From assembly GCF_003265705.1 (NCBI RefSeq), contig NW_020312817.1:31211820-31275819 (forward strand): a stretch of 64,000 nucleotides of DNA, given 5' to 3'. Made by a program: the position numbers and the translations under genes. Positions 22,386 to 33,332 of this stretch are shown here, piece by piece (within the stretch, counting starts at the first letter, position 1; each line of letters starts with the position of its first letter). Below the pieces are notes generated by a model, which ran no database searches, had not been told where the DNA came from, and was given only the letters and a program-made list of their open reading frames with translations. This DNA comes from Callorhinus ursinus. Lineage: Eukaryota > Chordata > Mammalia > Carnivora > Otariidae.

Positions 22386-23338
22386 CAAATCAGTGGGAAG
22401 AGAGTTTACTATTACTAATTATTCCAAGAAGCCAGAGCTGCATAAGGAACAAGACAGGCCAGAAGTTCACTGTTGGGATCTTTCTTCAACTTTATTTCTT
22501 TTGCACCTTGGGATCTGGCCACGTGCATGAACTGATTGTTTTAAATTGTGTGAAAACCCCCAACATGTTCTGGTTCCAAGCATAATTCCTTTCTAAGAAA
22601 AAACTGGAATTGGGAAGAAGTCACGGTTTCTCCCTCACAACGTCCCGGGGGCATGTCGGCAGCTCTCCACCCCACCTGTACCACAGGGGAGCCCACAGCT
22701 GGACAGAACAAAACACACTCATCAACAGAAACTTATATTAAACTTACATGAAGCCAAAAAAAAAAATCAACATTATCGTGGAAGACGTTTCACTCTGAAG
22801 CCATCTGAGGGCAGGAAAAACACTTGGCAGTTTGGTGCTGTGATAGACACACGGTGGGCCATGTGGCTTCAGCTGATGGACTCAGTGAGAGGTCACCTGC
22901 CTTCATCCAGCCCCTGGCTAGTCACTCACATAAACCAACAGCTACCTAACCGAGAATTAAGTTCTGGGGCTGGCTTGTTCCTCGGAGCACCTTGCGTGAT
23001 CCTTACCACCAGAACCAAAGGACCAGAGATGCCTCCCTTTGAACGTGCGGATTCTGTCGCCTGGGAAAGAGTAACGTTACTAGGGCGATATTTGAGTAAG
23101 CTGCTAAGTGAACGTGACTTCTGGCCCGACAACACTGAGAAGACCGTGCCAGAGGCAGAATCACGTCACAGGCTAGGGCTAGATTGTCTGTTTTTCCATT
23201 AGGTTCTGTTGTAAAAAAAAAAAAAAAAAAAAGATGAAAGCGGATATAAACTAGGTTCAGTCCCTACTTCCAAGGAGCCAGCAGTCTAGCTAGGTAGCCA
23301 CAAGGGTCAATAAATGATCATTTAAATGCAGTAAGTGT

Positions 23339-23541
23339 GGGGCGCCTGGGTGGCTCAGTCGTTAGGCATCTGCCTTGGGCTCAGGTCAATGATCCCAGGG
23401 TCCTTGGATCGAGCCCCGCATCGGGCTCCCTGCTCAGTGGAGAGCCTGCTTCTCAGTCTCTCACTCCCCCTGCTTGTGCTCCCTCTCTCGCTGTGTCTCT
23501 CTGTCAAATAAATAAAATCTTTTAAAAATAAATAAATAAAT
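23339..23541 (+). mobile_element. SINEC, sense, perfect TSD
   Basis: Full-length carnivore SINE beginning GGGCGCCTGGGTGGCTCAG, with an A-box/B-box type tRNA-like head (B-box-like GGATCGAGCCCC), a CT-rich tract, AATAAAATCTT and an (AAAT)n tail at 23521-23545. A 15-nt perfect target-site duplication, AAATGCAGTAAGTGT, is at 23324-23338 and 23542-23556. It is antisense to CDC42EP3, in intron 1. This is the cleanest copy in the window and, by its lack of decay, possibly the youngest. Confidence 0.96.
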
Positions 23542-26174
23542 AAATGCAGTAAGTGTTACAATACAAAGTATAAGACACTGTGGAATGCCTCAGATACAAG
23601 GGGGAGAAAGTCATAGAATGACAGCAGTCTAGAGCCAGAAAAGAGCCTGGAAAGTGTCTATCTGCTTCCTCTGTGCCCCCATCCCTCCCCTTCCACGGCT
23701 TCACAGATGAGGGGGCAGAGCCTACCCACAGAAGGGCCAGCGTTTGCCTTGTGACACAGAGGGCCAGTCGAGCCTCATCTCCTGCTGTGTTAAAATCAAT
23801 GTTATGTCTGAACTGACCCTTGGGGAAAAAAAAAAAGGTAAAAAAAAACTTAAAAAAATAAATAAAAAGGGAAAGAAATCAAATACATTCTGGAATGGCA
23901 AAGCCACATTAAACCAAAAATGCCTTGTTTAAAAAATGTGTGTAGCCTAAATGATTATGAATTTGAACAGGTCTTTTTCAGCTAAACACATGGTGATTTA
24001 TCACTGGCAGTGATGTGTCCACAAATATGACCTTCGAGTTGTCACCAGAACATGACAGATTCCCAAGTGTGTAAGCTGTCTAAACAGAGGCCTAGCTTTG
24101 AAGTTCTCTGCCTTGCACGCGGGCTCAGGCGGCCTCGCTGCAGATCCGGGTTTTCCATTATTATTAGTAAGAGAGCTATGCTGATACGTGTCACTGCTCC
24201 GGGCTCATTGGACTCTATAGCTAGAGGTGATCTAGCACCAAACACCTCACTGAAGAGATGAGAAAAAGACCCTGAGGTCCGTTACACCTGGATCAGAGCT
24301 AAGACCAGACCCTGTTGCCTCACGTCCGGTACCTCTGTGATTGTTTCCATCAGTCTTGCATTAATTTGATCAAAAAGCAGAATGACAGGTGTGCTCACAC
24401 CTTCTGGTGTGTCCTTGTGGCTGGTCCTCTATAAAGTCCTTGGGTTCCTTTAGCTCCGCAGGGCAGACTGCAGTGTGTGGCTTCTGCCTCTGGCTCACTG
24501 GCTCCCAGCGTGTGTTTCCTGCCAGACTAGCTCTGTCAGCGGCCCTGTGGGCTAATGATTTGAGACCCTGGACACTGTCTCCCTGTGGCGATTCACTGAA
24601 CACAGTGACCTATTAAACGTTCTGACAAGTCCTGCAGAAAGGGACCTTAAGCAAGCTAGTTTCCCAAAGAGTCCCTGCCTGATGCTATTCGGAGCTCAGC
24701 ATCCCAGTGAGGTGGTGCTGTCCTAGCTAACTGCAGACGTGTTATCACTGCAACACGGTTTAACAAAGAACCGAAGGCTAGAAAGTAAGTAATGACTTTT
24801 TCAAACATGCAAACAAAACCCAAATCACTGAAAATCAGGCTCTTTTAATTTCACATTTGAGACTCGAGGATTCTATTAATCCATGGCTTGGGCGAGCAAC
24901 AAGGAGTCAACAAATACTAATTTGGAACTCACCAGCTTCCAAATTCATTAGTTTGCTTGGCTCTTCAGAAACAAGAGAACTTTTAATAAAATATCAATAT
25001 CATGATTCATATTATAAAACTGTGGTCTCACTTTAAAAATGGCTTTTCCACCAGAGGTACTGGCGAACTCAGCTCATCATCATGAGATACTGGTGAACCT
25101 GGCACTGAAGAAATGTATCAAGGCCAAGGAAGGCATTTTTTTTTTTTTAAAGGAAAGAAACATACCCAACCACTGCTGTAAAACTATTTGGCTACTTATA
25201 TTATTTATCCTGGTTTGTGGGGTGCTGTTTCCTTTGTAACCTTTAGAAGGGTAGGGCAGGAGAGGGGCAGATTCCAAACGGAGGCCGACAGCTGGAAGAC
25301 TACTGCTCCTGGTTTTGAGGCAACCTGAGTTATTTCGAGCCATTCTTTCTAGAACCCCTCCTCAGGTCTGAGCAGCCTCCCCCAGCTAATCACAATCCCA
25401 CAAATCCAAGGCACGGAGGCCAGGCCAGCCCCCCGTGGGTTATCCAGGGCACCTCTGGTAGGTTTCCCAGGCCCCCTCCCTCTATCTGTCACACCAGACA
25501 CTTATCTGGCAGGGCCCGGGGCATATGTAGAACTTGGAACTGTTAATGAGGCCCAACTTCCGCCAAGGACAGAACCTTCCTGCCCAGCTTACTGGTGGCT
25601 CCTGGTCCTGAAGCAGCGTCATTAAGAAACACGTATTAAATGTCCACTGGATGCCAGGGAATTGAAGGGCCAGACACTGTGGGTGTGGGCACTGGCCTGA
25701 AGGAGGTGACCATCCAGACTGGTTATGGGACACTGTAACCCCTGGCTTCTCAGAACTTCAACACAAGGATGCGGTCCACCCTAAGCTCCACTTCATCCTG
25801 AGCTCGTTCCTGGATGTTTCGGGCTTTTTTTTTGGTCCCCCCCTCTTCTTTTCCAAGTCCTACATTTTCACGTAGCACATCTCTTCATTGCTGGTATAAA
25901 CTAAACGCTCAGGTTAACTCTAGCAGTTTGATGCTGGATCCACTGCAGAAGACAGTTGCCATACCTCTGAGACTAAACTATCTTCAAAAATGAAATCACT
26001 CACGTGGTATTCCCCAAGGCTGGCAGTTACTGCCATCTTCCTTTGAATATAGAGTACTATGAAATGAGTTCTCTGCCAGAAGCCAAAAACCCTCACCAGA
26101 GTCAGATTTAATAGCCTCCCTCCCCCAGGGGTGGGGGTGTGGTATTTAGTACAAGGTCAACTAGACCTGAATTC

Positions 26175-26330
26175 AAACCTGATTCTGTTACTCAGCTGTG
26201 TGACCTTGGCCAAGTTACTAAACCTTTCTGAGGCTGTGTTCTCATCCGGAAAATAAGAACAATACTATCTACCTCAAAGAGTAGTTATGGATATTAAACA
26301 AGAGAGCCAGTATTAAGGACCTAGGAAAAA
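26175..26330 (+). repeat. MIR SINE, sense
   Basis: GACCTGAATTCAAACCTG, then CAGCTGTGTGACCTTGGCCA, then GGAAAATAAGAACAATACTA. Near-complete MIR, the first of three within 700 bases. Confidence 0.88.
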
Positions 26331-26359
26331 AAATAAAAGCAACAATGAAAGCATCAACC

Positions 26360-26570
26360 TTTTCTTGTGCTTACTCAGGACTGGGCACTGTTCTGAGTGC
26401 ATTACTTTTTTTTTTTTTTTAACTCATTTCATTCTGAGTTCATATTATTATCCCTATTTTATAACTGCTAAGCTGAGGTATGCAGGCTAAGTAATTTGCT
26501 CAAAGTCACACAGGTATTAAGTGCCAGAGTTAGGCTATGAGCCCAGGGCAGCCTGACTCCAGAGAGGCTT
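26360..26570 (-). repeat. MIR SINE, antisense
   Basis: CTGGGCACTGTTCTGAGTGC, then TATTATCCCTATTTTATAAC, then GCTCAAAGTCACACAGG, then CCTGACTCCAGAGAGG. Near-complete MIR on the opposite strand, with a T-run (26407-26420) inserted or expanded in it. Confidence 0.88.
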
Positions 26571-26699
26571 CTTAACCTTACGGTTTTTTTCCCATCTCCC
26601 TACCCTAAAGAGGTGCTGACATTCATTCAGGATTAGCCACTCCTGCGTGCCAATTAAATTCCATATGCATATTTAGATTTGTTCCTTTTAGTGTAATTT

Positions 26700-26860
26700 T
26701 GGGCAAGTATAGAACAGGTCTGTTCTCAGCTTCCACATCTGTAAAATGGGGATAGTAACAGTTTTTCCTTCACAGCATGATTGCGAGAAATAAGTGAGTT
26801 AAATCGAGGTAAAGGGCTGAGAAGATTGCTTGGCATTCAGGACAGGCTCCATGTAGGAAG
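26700..26860 (+). repeat. MIR SINE, sense
   Basis: CACATCTGTAAAATGGGGAT, then GAGAAATAAGTGAGTTAAAT, then CTTGGCATTCAGGACAGG. 3' half of MIR. Confidence 0.8.
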
Positions 26861-29412
26861 TACATTTATCATCCAAAGTCCTGAACAGCGTGATGCATTA
26901 GCGGAATTCTTGGGCTTCAGTCCTTGGTAAAGGAGATTTTGTACCTGGCTGAATTTACTAGTTTCAAATGACTACCCTTATTCTCTGGCAAACATACTGC
27001 ATTTAAAAATAGACTGAAGTTCTTATTCAATCAGTGAATAATCGGGTCCACAGGATTTCTGGTTAGAAAGAATTAGGCCAGGCCAAAATGAAATTAGACC
27101 AAAAATAAGAATTTTAATAGTTACAAAGAAAACATCAGAGCAGTCTTTTTGGAGGGTCTCTTCAGGTTATGAATTGTACTTTACCCACTGGATAAATGTA
27201 ATGGCTACTGGGCAGAGAGCTTGGGAAAAATTTATGGCCTGGTAAAAATTTTGGGGTGATACAGGTTAAAGCAACTTTATCCCCACTGCTGTTGAATACC
27301 ATGAATTCTAGAAGCAAAAAAGGGCAGCTTTTGTGAGCATGTTGGACATAAAACACCACACTAAAGGGAAAGCTGGACAGCAGATAGACAAACCAGCTCA
27401 ATGTGAGCACGTCTGTGATAATTTTTAGGGCTTTGTATTTACTCTTCTTGCACATTTACATTTACAATGAAAAGCAAAAAAAAAAAAAAAAAGAGGTGCA
27501 ACACTCATTCTTTTAGCTGTCTTTACGTGTTACGTTCAGATAGAAAACAGAATTTCCCCACTCAGATTTGGAGGGAAGGGGGAGCTCATCTGATTTCATG
27601 TCTGTAGCTGCTGCCATAGCCACAACACCATGTTCCAATCATGGAATTCATAATGTAAATCTCTTGCAGATGATACCACTGGAAAACAGAAACTGCCATG
27701 GATCCAGAAACACTTCCAAATTTCTGTGAAGTTCTTATCTGCGAGCCCAGAAGCTGGTACTCAAGGGTTGTGTTCAGTGAGTGAGGCCCATTGGGAAATC
27801 GACATTCTTTGGGGGACTTAATGAAGAACTTTCCACCATTCCTGGACTATACAAATATGCGTGATCCCTGATTCCACATGTGCCAATGCTGAACATGTCA
27901 TAACTGCCCCAACTTACCTCCTAAGCATTTAAATCTATTCTGAAAAGGGTTTGTGTCATACACATAGGGTCTAGCTGACTCTTAACTGCCAATCAATACA
28001 TACAAATTACAGGTGGTATCGAAGAGAAGACCTCTAGAACTGTCCAGAAAAAAAGAGAAGCTGCAGTTTCTTGGTTGTTAGATTCAAGATCCTTTCTAAG
28101 TTAGAACATTATAGGAGTCTTTTAAATCGCCTTCGAGATACCCCTGCGGCATGATCACAGCTTCATGTGGAGCCTTTTGTCTCCCCGTGATGTGAAGGGA
28201 AGTCTCCAAGACTGGCTTTGCTATTCAAATACGGACATCTGCTGCACTCCTAATTTCTTGTTCTTTCTAAAAGGCAGCACCCGAAGAAACTCTTGAATAT
28301 TGTGAGGCCTAAAAGTTGGGGGTGGGGAGGAAATCTTTGTCTCCCTAACACATTCATCCATTCCCTCCCCCTTCCCAGACGCATAAGCAGTGACTCCCCC
28401 AAATACACCAGGGCTGGAAAGATTCATGTTGCAATACCCTCCTGACATTCCTATTCCCGCCCTCATTTTAATTCACTCACTTTTTTTTTTTTTTTTAAAC
28501 AAAATGTAATTACTTGACTGTCAGCCTGGGCTGCACTCTGGGGCTTTTACTCTTTTCAACACAGCTGCGCTCCGGGCTTTGATGCTGCTGTCCACGCAGC
28601 TTGTCCCAGCCACAGCCTGGCTCTCGGTAATTCAACATTCAAGTGCATATTTATTTTTAAACTGACCTCTCCTAGACTGTACAGTATAAAGGAGGTCCTG
28701 CCAAAAAATATGCTACTTTCTATTTATAAGATGAAACACATGCCTCCCGAAGTCGAGAGGGGGATGGAGTACAATAATTCATAACAAAAAAATGACTGGC
28801 CAGATCCATTCGTCCTCACGTGTCTGATACTTGTCTGTGTCAAGGCAGTTTTAAGAAGAAAAAAAATCTTGAAAACGCTTCAGCTGTTCAGAAACCACCG
28901 TCCAAAAAAAAAAAAAAAAATTATAAACTGCCAGATCTGCAGGTTGGAGCTCCTGCCACAATGCCCCCTGTCAAGAGAGGAGAGGGCACTCGGTGGACAC
29001 TGCCACGGCAGATGTGCACGGCGCACCCAGGTGCGGTCCTGGTGCCAACCCACGACGGGAGGGGAGCGGTAGCCATGTGAGGTTTGTTCTCAGATGGAAA
29101 AATGCAATACGCGCCCAGAATGGCTGTCAATAGCTCAGAGGGTGCAGCGTAGCCGTGCAGCCCCACCCTGAAAAGTGGTGGGCACAAATGGTGGAGCTCT
29201 GCGTCCCGGTCATGCCACCCGAACCCCTCCCGGTTTGCTTTATGGTCCCCTTTGGTCCTTTGGACACCAGCTGGGAAGGCGATGCTCTCGGTATCCCCGC
29301 TCCCTGAGCGTTTCTAAGCCTAGTACCCGGCGCACGCCGGAAGCGGCCACGACCGCGGATCGGAGAGACTCACAGGCAAAGAGGAAGGAGCCCTGGGCAG
29401 GCAGCAACTCAC

Positions 29413-29680
29413 CAGCCACCCCGACGCTCCCAGCCGCTGCCCGAGGGCGGGACGCCCCGCACGGACGCCTCCCGAGGGCACACGCAGTCCCGGCCCGTTA
29501 CCCGCAGATCCAGCCGGCTCGGCCCGCGCGGCACCTCACAGCACTATCCACTCCGAGTCGGCGTGAAGGCGCCCGAGGCCGCGGGTCTCCAGGCTCGGCC
29601 AGCTCTGCAGCCCCGCCGCTGGGCTCCCAGCCCGCTCCGGCCACCGTCGGCAGGGAAGGTGCGAGCCCGACTGAGCGCGC
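29413..29680 (-). other. CDC42EP3: Candidate CDC42EP3 non-coding exon 1
   Basis: The right boundary is set only by the nearby GC-box cluster (29709-29765), which would place transcription starts at roughly 29.6-29.7 kb. The left boundary is the consensus donor CTG|GTGAGT at 29413/29412. Spliced to the acceptor at 8733 it would give a mRNA with a 5' UTR of about 0.5 kb. This is inference from splice and promoter motifs. Alternative first exons using donors at 29809 or 30165 are equally allowed. Confidence 0.35.
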
Positions 29681-29708
29681 GGCGACGGGACGCAGAGCCT
29701 GAACCTGT

Positions 29709-29765
29709 GAAGGGCGGGGCTGCTCGGGGCGGGGCCGGCGGCGCAGGGGGCGGGCCGGGGCGGGC
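29709..29765. promoter_or_regulatory. GC-box (SP/KLF) cluster
   Basis: GGGCGGGG at the start, GGGGCGGGGC, GGGGGCGGGC and GGGGCGGGC occur within 57 bases, the pattern of SP1/KLF binding sites near starts of TATA-less promoters. On the plus strand the closely spaced G-runs could also form a G-quadruplex. Confidence 0.75.
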
Positions 29766-29872
29766 CCGAGGGCGCGCGCGGCCCCGAAGACCCACCCCGC
29801 CGCGGTACCTGCGCCCCGGCCCCGCAGAGCGGGCGGGGGTCAGCCGCTACAGCGCCTGCGGGCCCCCGGAGT

Positions 29873-29890
29873 ACAATGGGCACCCATTGT
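29873..29890. promoter_or_regulatory. Inverted pair of SOX-type sites in the CpG island
   Basis: ACAATGGG-CA-CCCATTGT is a perfect 8-bp inverted repeat with a 2-bp spacer. Each arm contains ACAATGG/CCATTGT, the known SOX-family core motif. The head-to-head arrangement is like the paired sites used by SOX-E dimers. Occupancy is inferred only. Confidence 0.55.
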
Positions 29891-30900
29891 TACCGCCCTG
29901 GCGCCACCCTTAGGGATGCGGCTTCGCTCCGAGCAGTTAGCGTTCAGCTCTCTCGGCACACAGAGGTTGCGGGAGACGCTCGGTTCAAAGAGGGACACCG
30001 GGGTGCTAGCGCCTGGGTGCCCGAGGACAAAGGGACTCCACCCGCACCCTGGACACCTGCACGAAAAATCGCGCCCACCTCTCCTGGTCTCCACAAGCCG
30101 ACCTAGGCCGGCGAGGCTCGGGCGCCTTGGGCGGGTGACTCTCGAGGAAGCGGGGCCACCTCACCGCGCCGACCCTGCCCGGCCCCGGGTCCCCCGGCTA
30201 CTCGCGGCCCCAGCTCGGGGGGAAAGGTCGTGTTTTGTCAGTTTCCAGCTCGCTCCCTTTGGAGCTGCTGCCAAAACCCGGAGAGTGGATTTGGCGCACT
30301 GGAGACGCCTGGGGCTGGGGGCTGAGCGAGTGGGCGCGCGAACAGCCGACGCTGCAGGTTTTTCCAGCCCAGGGGGAGGTGTTTCCTCTCCCGCGGGGTC
30401 CCTACAGAGACTTGCCTGAAGCTGGGGCCGGCGGGTGGCGTCTGTCCCCGACGCGCGACGAGTCGCAAGTGGCGCAGCTGCCGGTCTGGGAGCCTAAAAT
30501 TCCGCCCTTGGAGGCACCTGCGCCCGCCGGTCATTCCGGCGACCGCCGCGGCACGCCCCGCCCCTCCGCCCGAAGGCCCAGCTTGGACCTGGTTAATTAA
30601 TTTTCTTAATCCGTCTCAGTCTCTTCCTTCTCGAGTCCTCCTCCTGGGTTAATGAGTAGGCGACAGGAAAGGGCGGCGTTTTCCGGCTGCGAGGTCCCAG
30701 GCCGCAGGGTCGGCCCGGGGAGGCGGCTGGAACCCAGTCGGGGGGAGTCTGGCGCTCCGGGCCTGGCCCGGACCCTGGGACTCTCGGGTTGGACGGAAAT
30801 CCTGGCACAAAGCAGATACCCTGCAGAGGACCTTGACTTTCCGAGCGCCGTCAGTTTCAGGTCCTCATCGCGACGGCCCCCGAGTCTGAAACCTTAGAGG

Positions 30901-32930
30901 ATGCACAATAAGCCGGGTTGTAAGCCACGGCTGACGTTAAGGTGAAGTGAAAAGGAAAAAGGAAGCGCACACAACCGCCCTGGAGAGCAGAAGACTTGGG
31001 TGGAGTGGTAAAACCCTCAAAGAAAATAATAGTTGGCAGGTCAAATGGCCGTCAGGCTGGAAGTCAAATACAAAACTCAGCTGAAGAGATGTTAGAAGTC
31101 TGACCAGCAAAACAGTCCAGCAAGATAAGAGACCCAGCATTGTTTCTTTTCTTCAAATGACAACGGCTCCAAAGTTTCCTTTGGCAGATACCTGGGTTTT
31201 ATTCCAGATTCCTCAGAGTTTTACTTGGGGTTCATATTTCAAAATATATGTTCCATTTGGCACGAATGTATATATTTTATGTATGGATTTATTGAAAAAT
31301 ATTAAATGTTACTGGCCTACTTAGATAAAGGGATTTTTATAAATATTTATGCATAGCTTTCATTGCATGTGGTATTTTTATAAGTACAAATAATATGTGT
31401 ATATATTTATTAAATACCACATGAAAAATTCCTTTTGCACACACAAAGACATTCTTTACACATATGTCTTACGTGTAAATTTTTTTTTCATTTGCTCTAG
31501 TTAGCTGCCATTAAAAACACTTTTTTTTTTCCACATTAAGTAACTTTTATAGCTTGTGGAAATATAGAGTGGCAGGTTGTTTGGGGTAGCTGTTTTATTC
31601 CAAAACCCCATTTTCACTTTTCTACACCATTCCTCACCTTCTAGAAACTTTCCATCTCTGCCCTTTGTAAGACTTCACTTCTGGGCTCAAGACAGTTTAT
31701 CCCGAACCTGCCCCTTCTAGGGCTGGTGGTGCTGATTTGATGTATCCTGGTCTCTTTGAGGTTCCACATTATCTGTACTGGCCATCTTCTTGCTACTGAA
31801 CATCCTCTGTGAGGGTGAGCGCCCTCATGGAGACAGTGAATTGCCCTTCCAAATGAGTACATTTCATGTACTAACTCTGAAGGCTTTTAGGCTTGGTGGA
31901 TTTTTACTTCATTTACGGGGAGAGAAAAGATTTGCCTGAGGAAGAGTTTAGGGGTTCTGGGATTCAGCTCTGAATTACAGAAAAGTTTAGCCTTTAACAC
32001 TTGGGGGTAACCTTAGAAGCCTAAGTGAGACTAAAAAAGTGGACATAGAGGAAATGTTCTAATCAGGCTCAGTTAATGCACTCATGTCTGTAGAGCAGGC
32101 ATCTGGCAGGCGGCCTGATGGTGGGTCTTTTTCTATTAGTCCCAACTGTGGGACAAAAGCCAAGAAGTATGAGTGGTCCCCTTGCTGTCCAGAAACCTGC
32201 AGTCTACTTACGGGTCAGAGCAACATGCCAGTGTATGCAAGCAAGTGCTGGCTGGAATTATTCTAGCTTTTTGCCACCCAGTGTGGCCGTGGGACCGTGG
32301 GACCAGCCGCACCAAGCCTCATGCCAGGGCTACTGAATGGCAGTCTTCATCTTAATGAACCGTCAATGGTTCGTGTGCACATCTGATGTTTGAGAAGTAC
32401 TGGGCAAGAGTGGTGGTTCTCAATCTTTTTAAATCAGAGATTCATTTTAAAATCTCATGGGACTTAGGAATACCCTTGTCAGAGAAACACACCCAGAGAA
32501 CTACCCACCAACGCTTAAGCCTTCAACTTCCTAGCTGCCCTGAACACCAGTCTACGGGTGGTGAGGAAGTCCCCAGTAAAAGCCTCCAGTTGCAGAACCA
32601 GAAGAACCACTCTCACCGTCAGCCCCAGCATCCCCAGGAAGAGGAGCATCCTTCCAGGAGGCAGAGCTTAAATTATGCTTTGGAATAGGGGAGAAATTAA
32701 ATAGGGAGAGGAATCAAGAAAGGCATTTCAGGCAAGAGATATGCAGAGATAAGTGGGCCCAGGAGATAAAACACCCAACATCCATTTTTACATTCAGTAA
32801 GGTGAAACTTAATGAGGAGATTGCCATTTGGTAGCGGGCTCGCCTTGTAATTGATTATCATTGTCTGAAGCTCCAGAATATGAAACTGGGCTCGGTGGCC
32901 CTTTCACTTCAGAGACACCAGGAACCCTAC
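30901..32930. other. Upstream non-coding DNA, AT-rich
   Basis: No gene is supported. It includes an AT-rich block at about 31200-31520 containing the inverted repeat listed separately, and a short MER-like stretch near 32415-32470 (GTGGTTCTCAATCTTTTTAA). ORFs such as 32386-32688 lack any recognised domain. Confidence 0.5.
31366..31423. repeat. 12-bp perfect inverted repeat, 34-nt loop
   Basis: CATGTGGTATTT (31366-31377) pairs with AAATACCACATG (31412-31423). It lies in AT-rich DNA about 0.5 kb beyond the CpG island. Confidence 0.75.
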
Positions 32931-32939
32931 GACATATGG

Positions 32940-33332
32940 TTTTCTCTCAGACCTCATTTCCGATTACAAGCCATCCCTCTCATTCACTCCACATGGCCTT
33001 CAGGCTTTTCCAGGAAGTCCAGTGGTGCCTGGGGCACTCCCATCTGCTCAGACACTTCTTCCCCAGATAACCAAATGATCCATTAAGGTCTTTATTCAAA
33101 TGAGACTTCAGGGGAGAGGCTTTTTCTCTAAAATAGCGGCCCCACCCACATTCCCATCCTGGGCTTAAAGCAAGAATTATTTCTTCATTACCTGATATTA
33201 CATTATATTTACTTATAGATTCATTTATGGCCTGTTTCCTCTGATGTGTGGACTTGGTTCTTGTATCTTTCATACTAAAATGGGACCTGGCACATAGTAG
33301 GTACTCAATGAATATGTATTGAATAAACGACC
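32940..33332 (+). mobile_element. L2 LINE 3' end, sense
   Basis: The block runs from a pyrimidine-rich stretch to the classic L2 terminus ACCTGGCACATAGTAGGTAC, TCAATGAATATGTATTGAAT. About 390 bases are recognisable; it is non-coding. Confidence 0.75.

Larger units (their letters stand above)
8734..29412 (-). other. CDC42EP3: Predicted CDC42EP3 intron 1
   Basis: This is the stretch between the predicted acceptor (8734) and the best predicted donor in the CpG island (29412). It contains no supported coding exon. Apart from the repeats listed separately, it is unique-looking non-coding DNA with A-runs at 21910-21932 (23 A), 23213-23232 (20 A), 27477-27492 and 28903-28920. A perfect donor-like site (GAG|GTGAGTAAG) lies on the minus strand at about 18301-18293, but I see no convincing paired acceptor and it falls in an L2-like stretch. 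An alternative 5' UTR exon there is possible but unproven. Confidence 0.55.
29170..30900. promoter_or_regulatory. CDC42EP3: CpG island, probable CDC42EP3 promoter and first exon
   Basis: This is a strongly GC- and CpG-rich block in an otherwise AT-leaning window. It is about 21 kb upstream of the CDC42EP3 coding exon on the minus strand, which fits the known organisation of the gene (CpG-island promoter, non-coding exon 1, long intron). It has no TATA box at a convincing place. Candidate minus-strand donors are 29413|29412 (CTG|GTGAGT, best), 29809|29808 (CAG|GTACC) and 30165|30164 (GCG|GTGAGG). Open frames here (for example 29175-29702 and 29916-30419 on plus) are by-products of GC content. 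A divergent non-coding transcript is possible but not shown. Confidence 0.85.

Noticed and set aside
23339..23410. tRNA gene-like A and B boxes
   Set aside because: They are the tRNA-derived head of a SINEC; the cloverleaf is not intact and the SINE body and tail follow.
29175..29702. 175-codon ORF in the CpG island
   Set aside because: Arg/Pro/Ala-rich low-complexity translation caused by GC content and stop-codon scarcity; no domain, no splice support.
29916..30419. 167-codon ORF in the CpG island
   Set aside because: Same reason: a GC-driven open frame without recognisable family.
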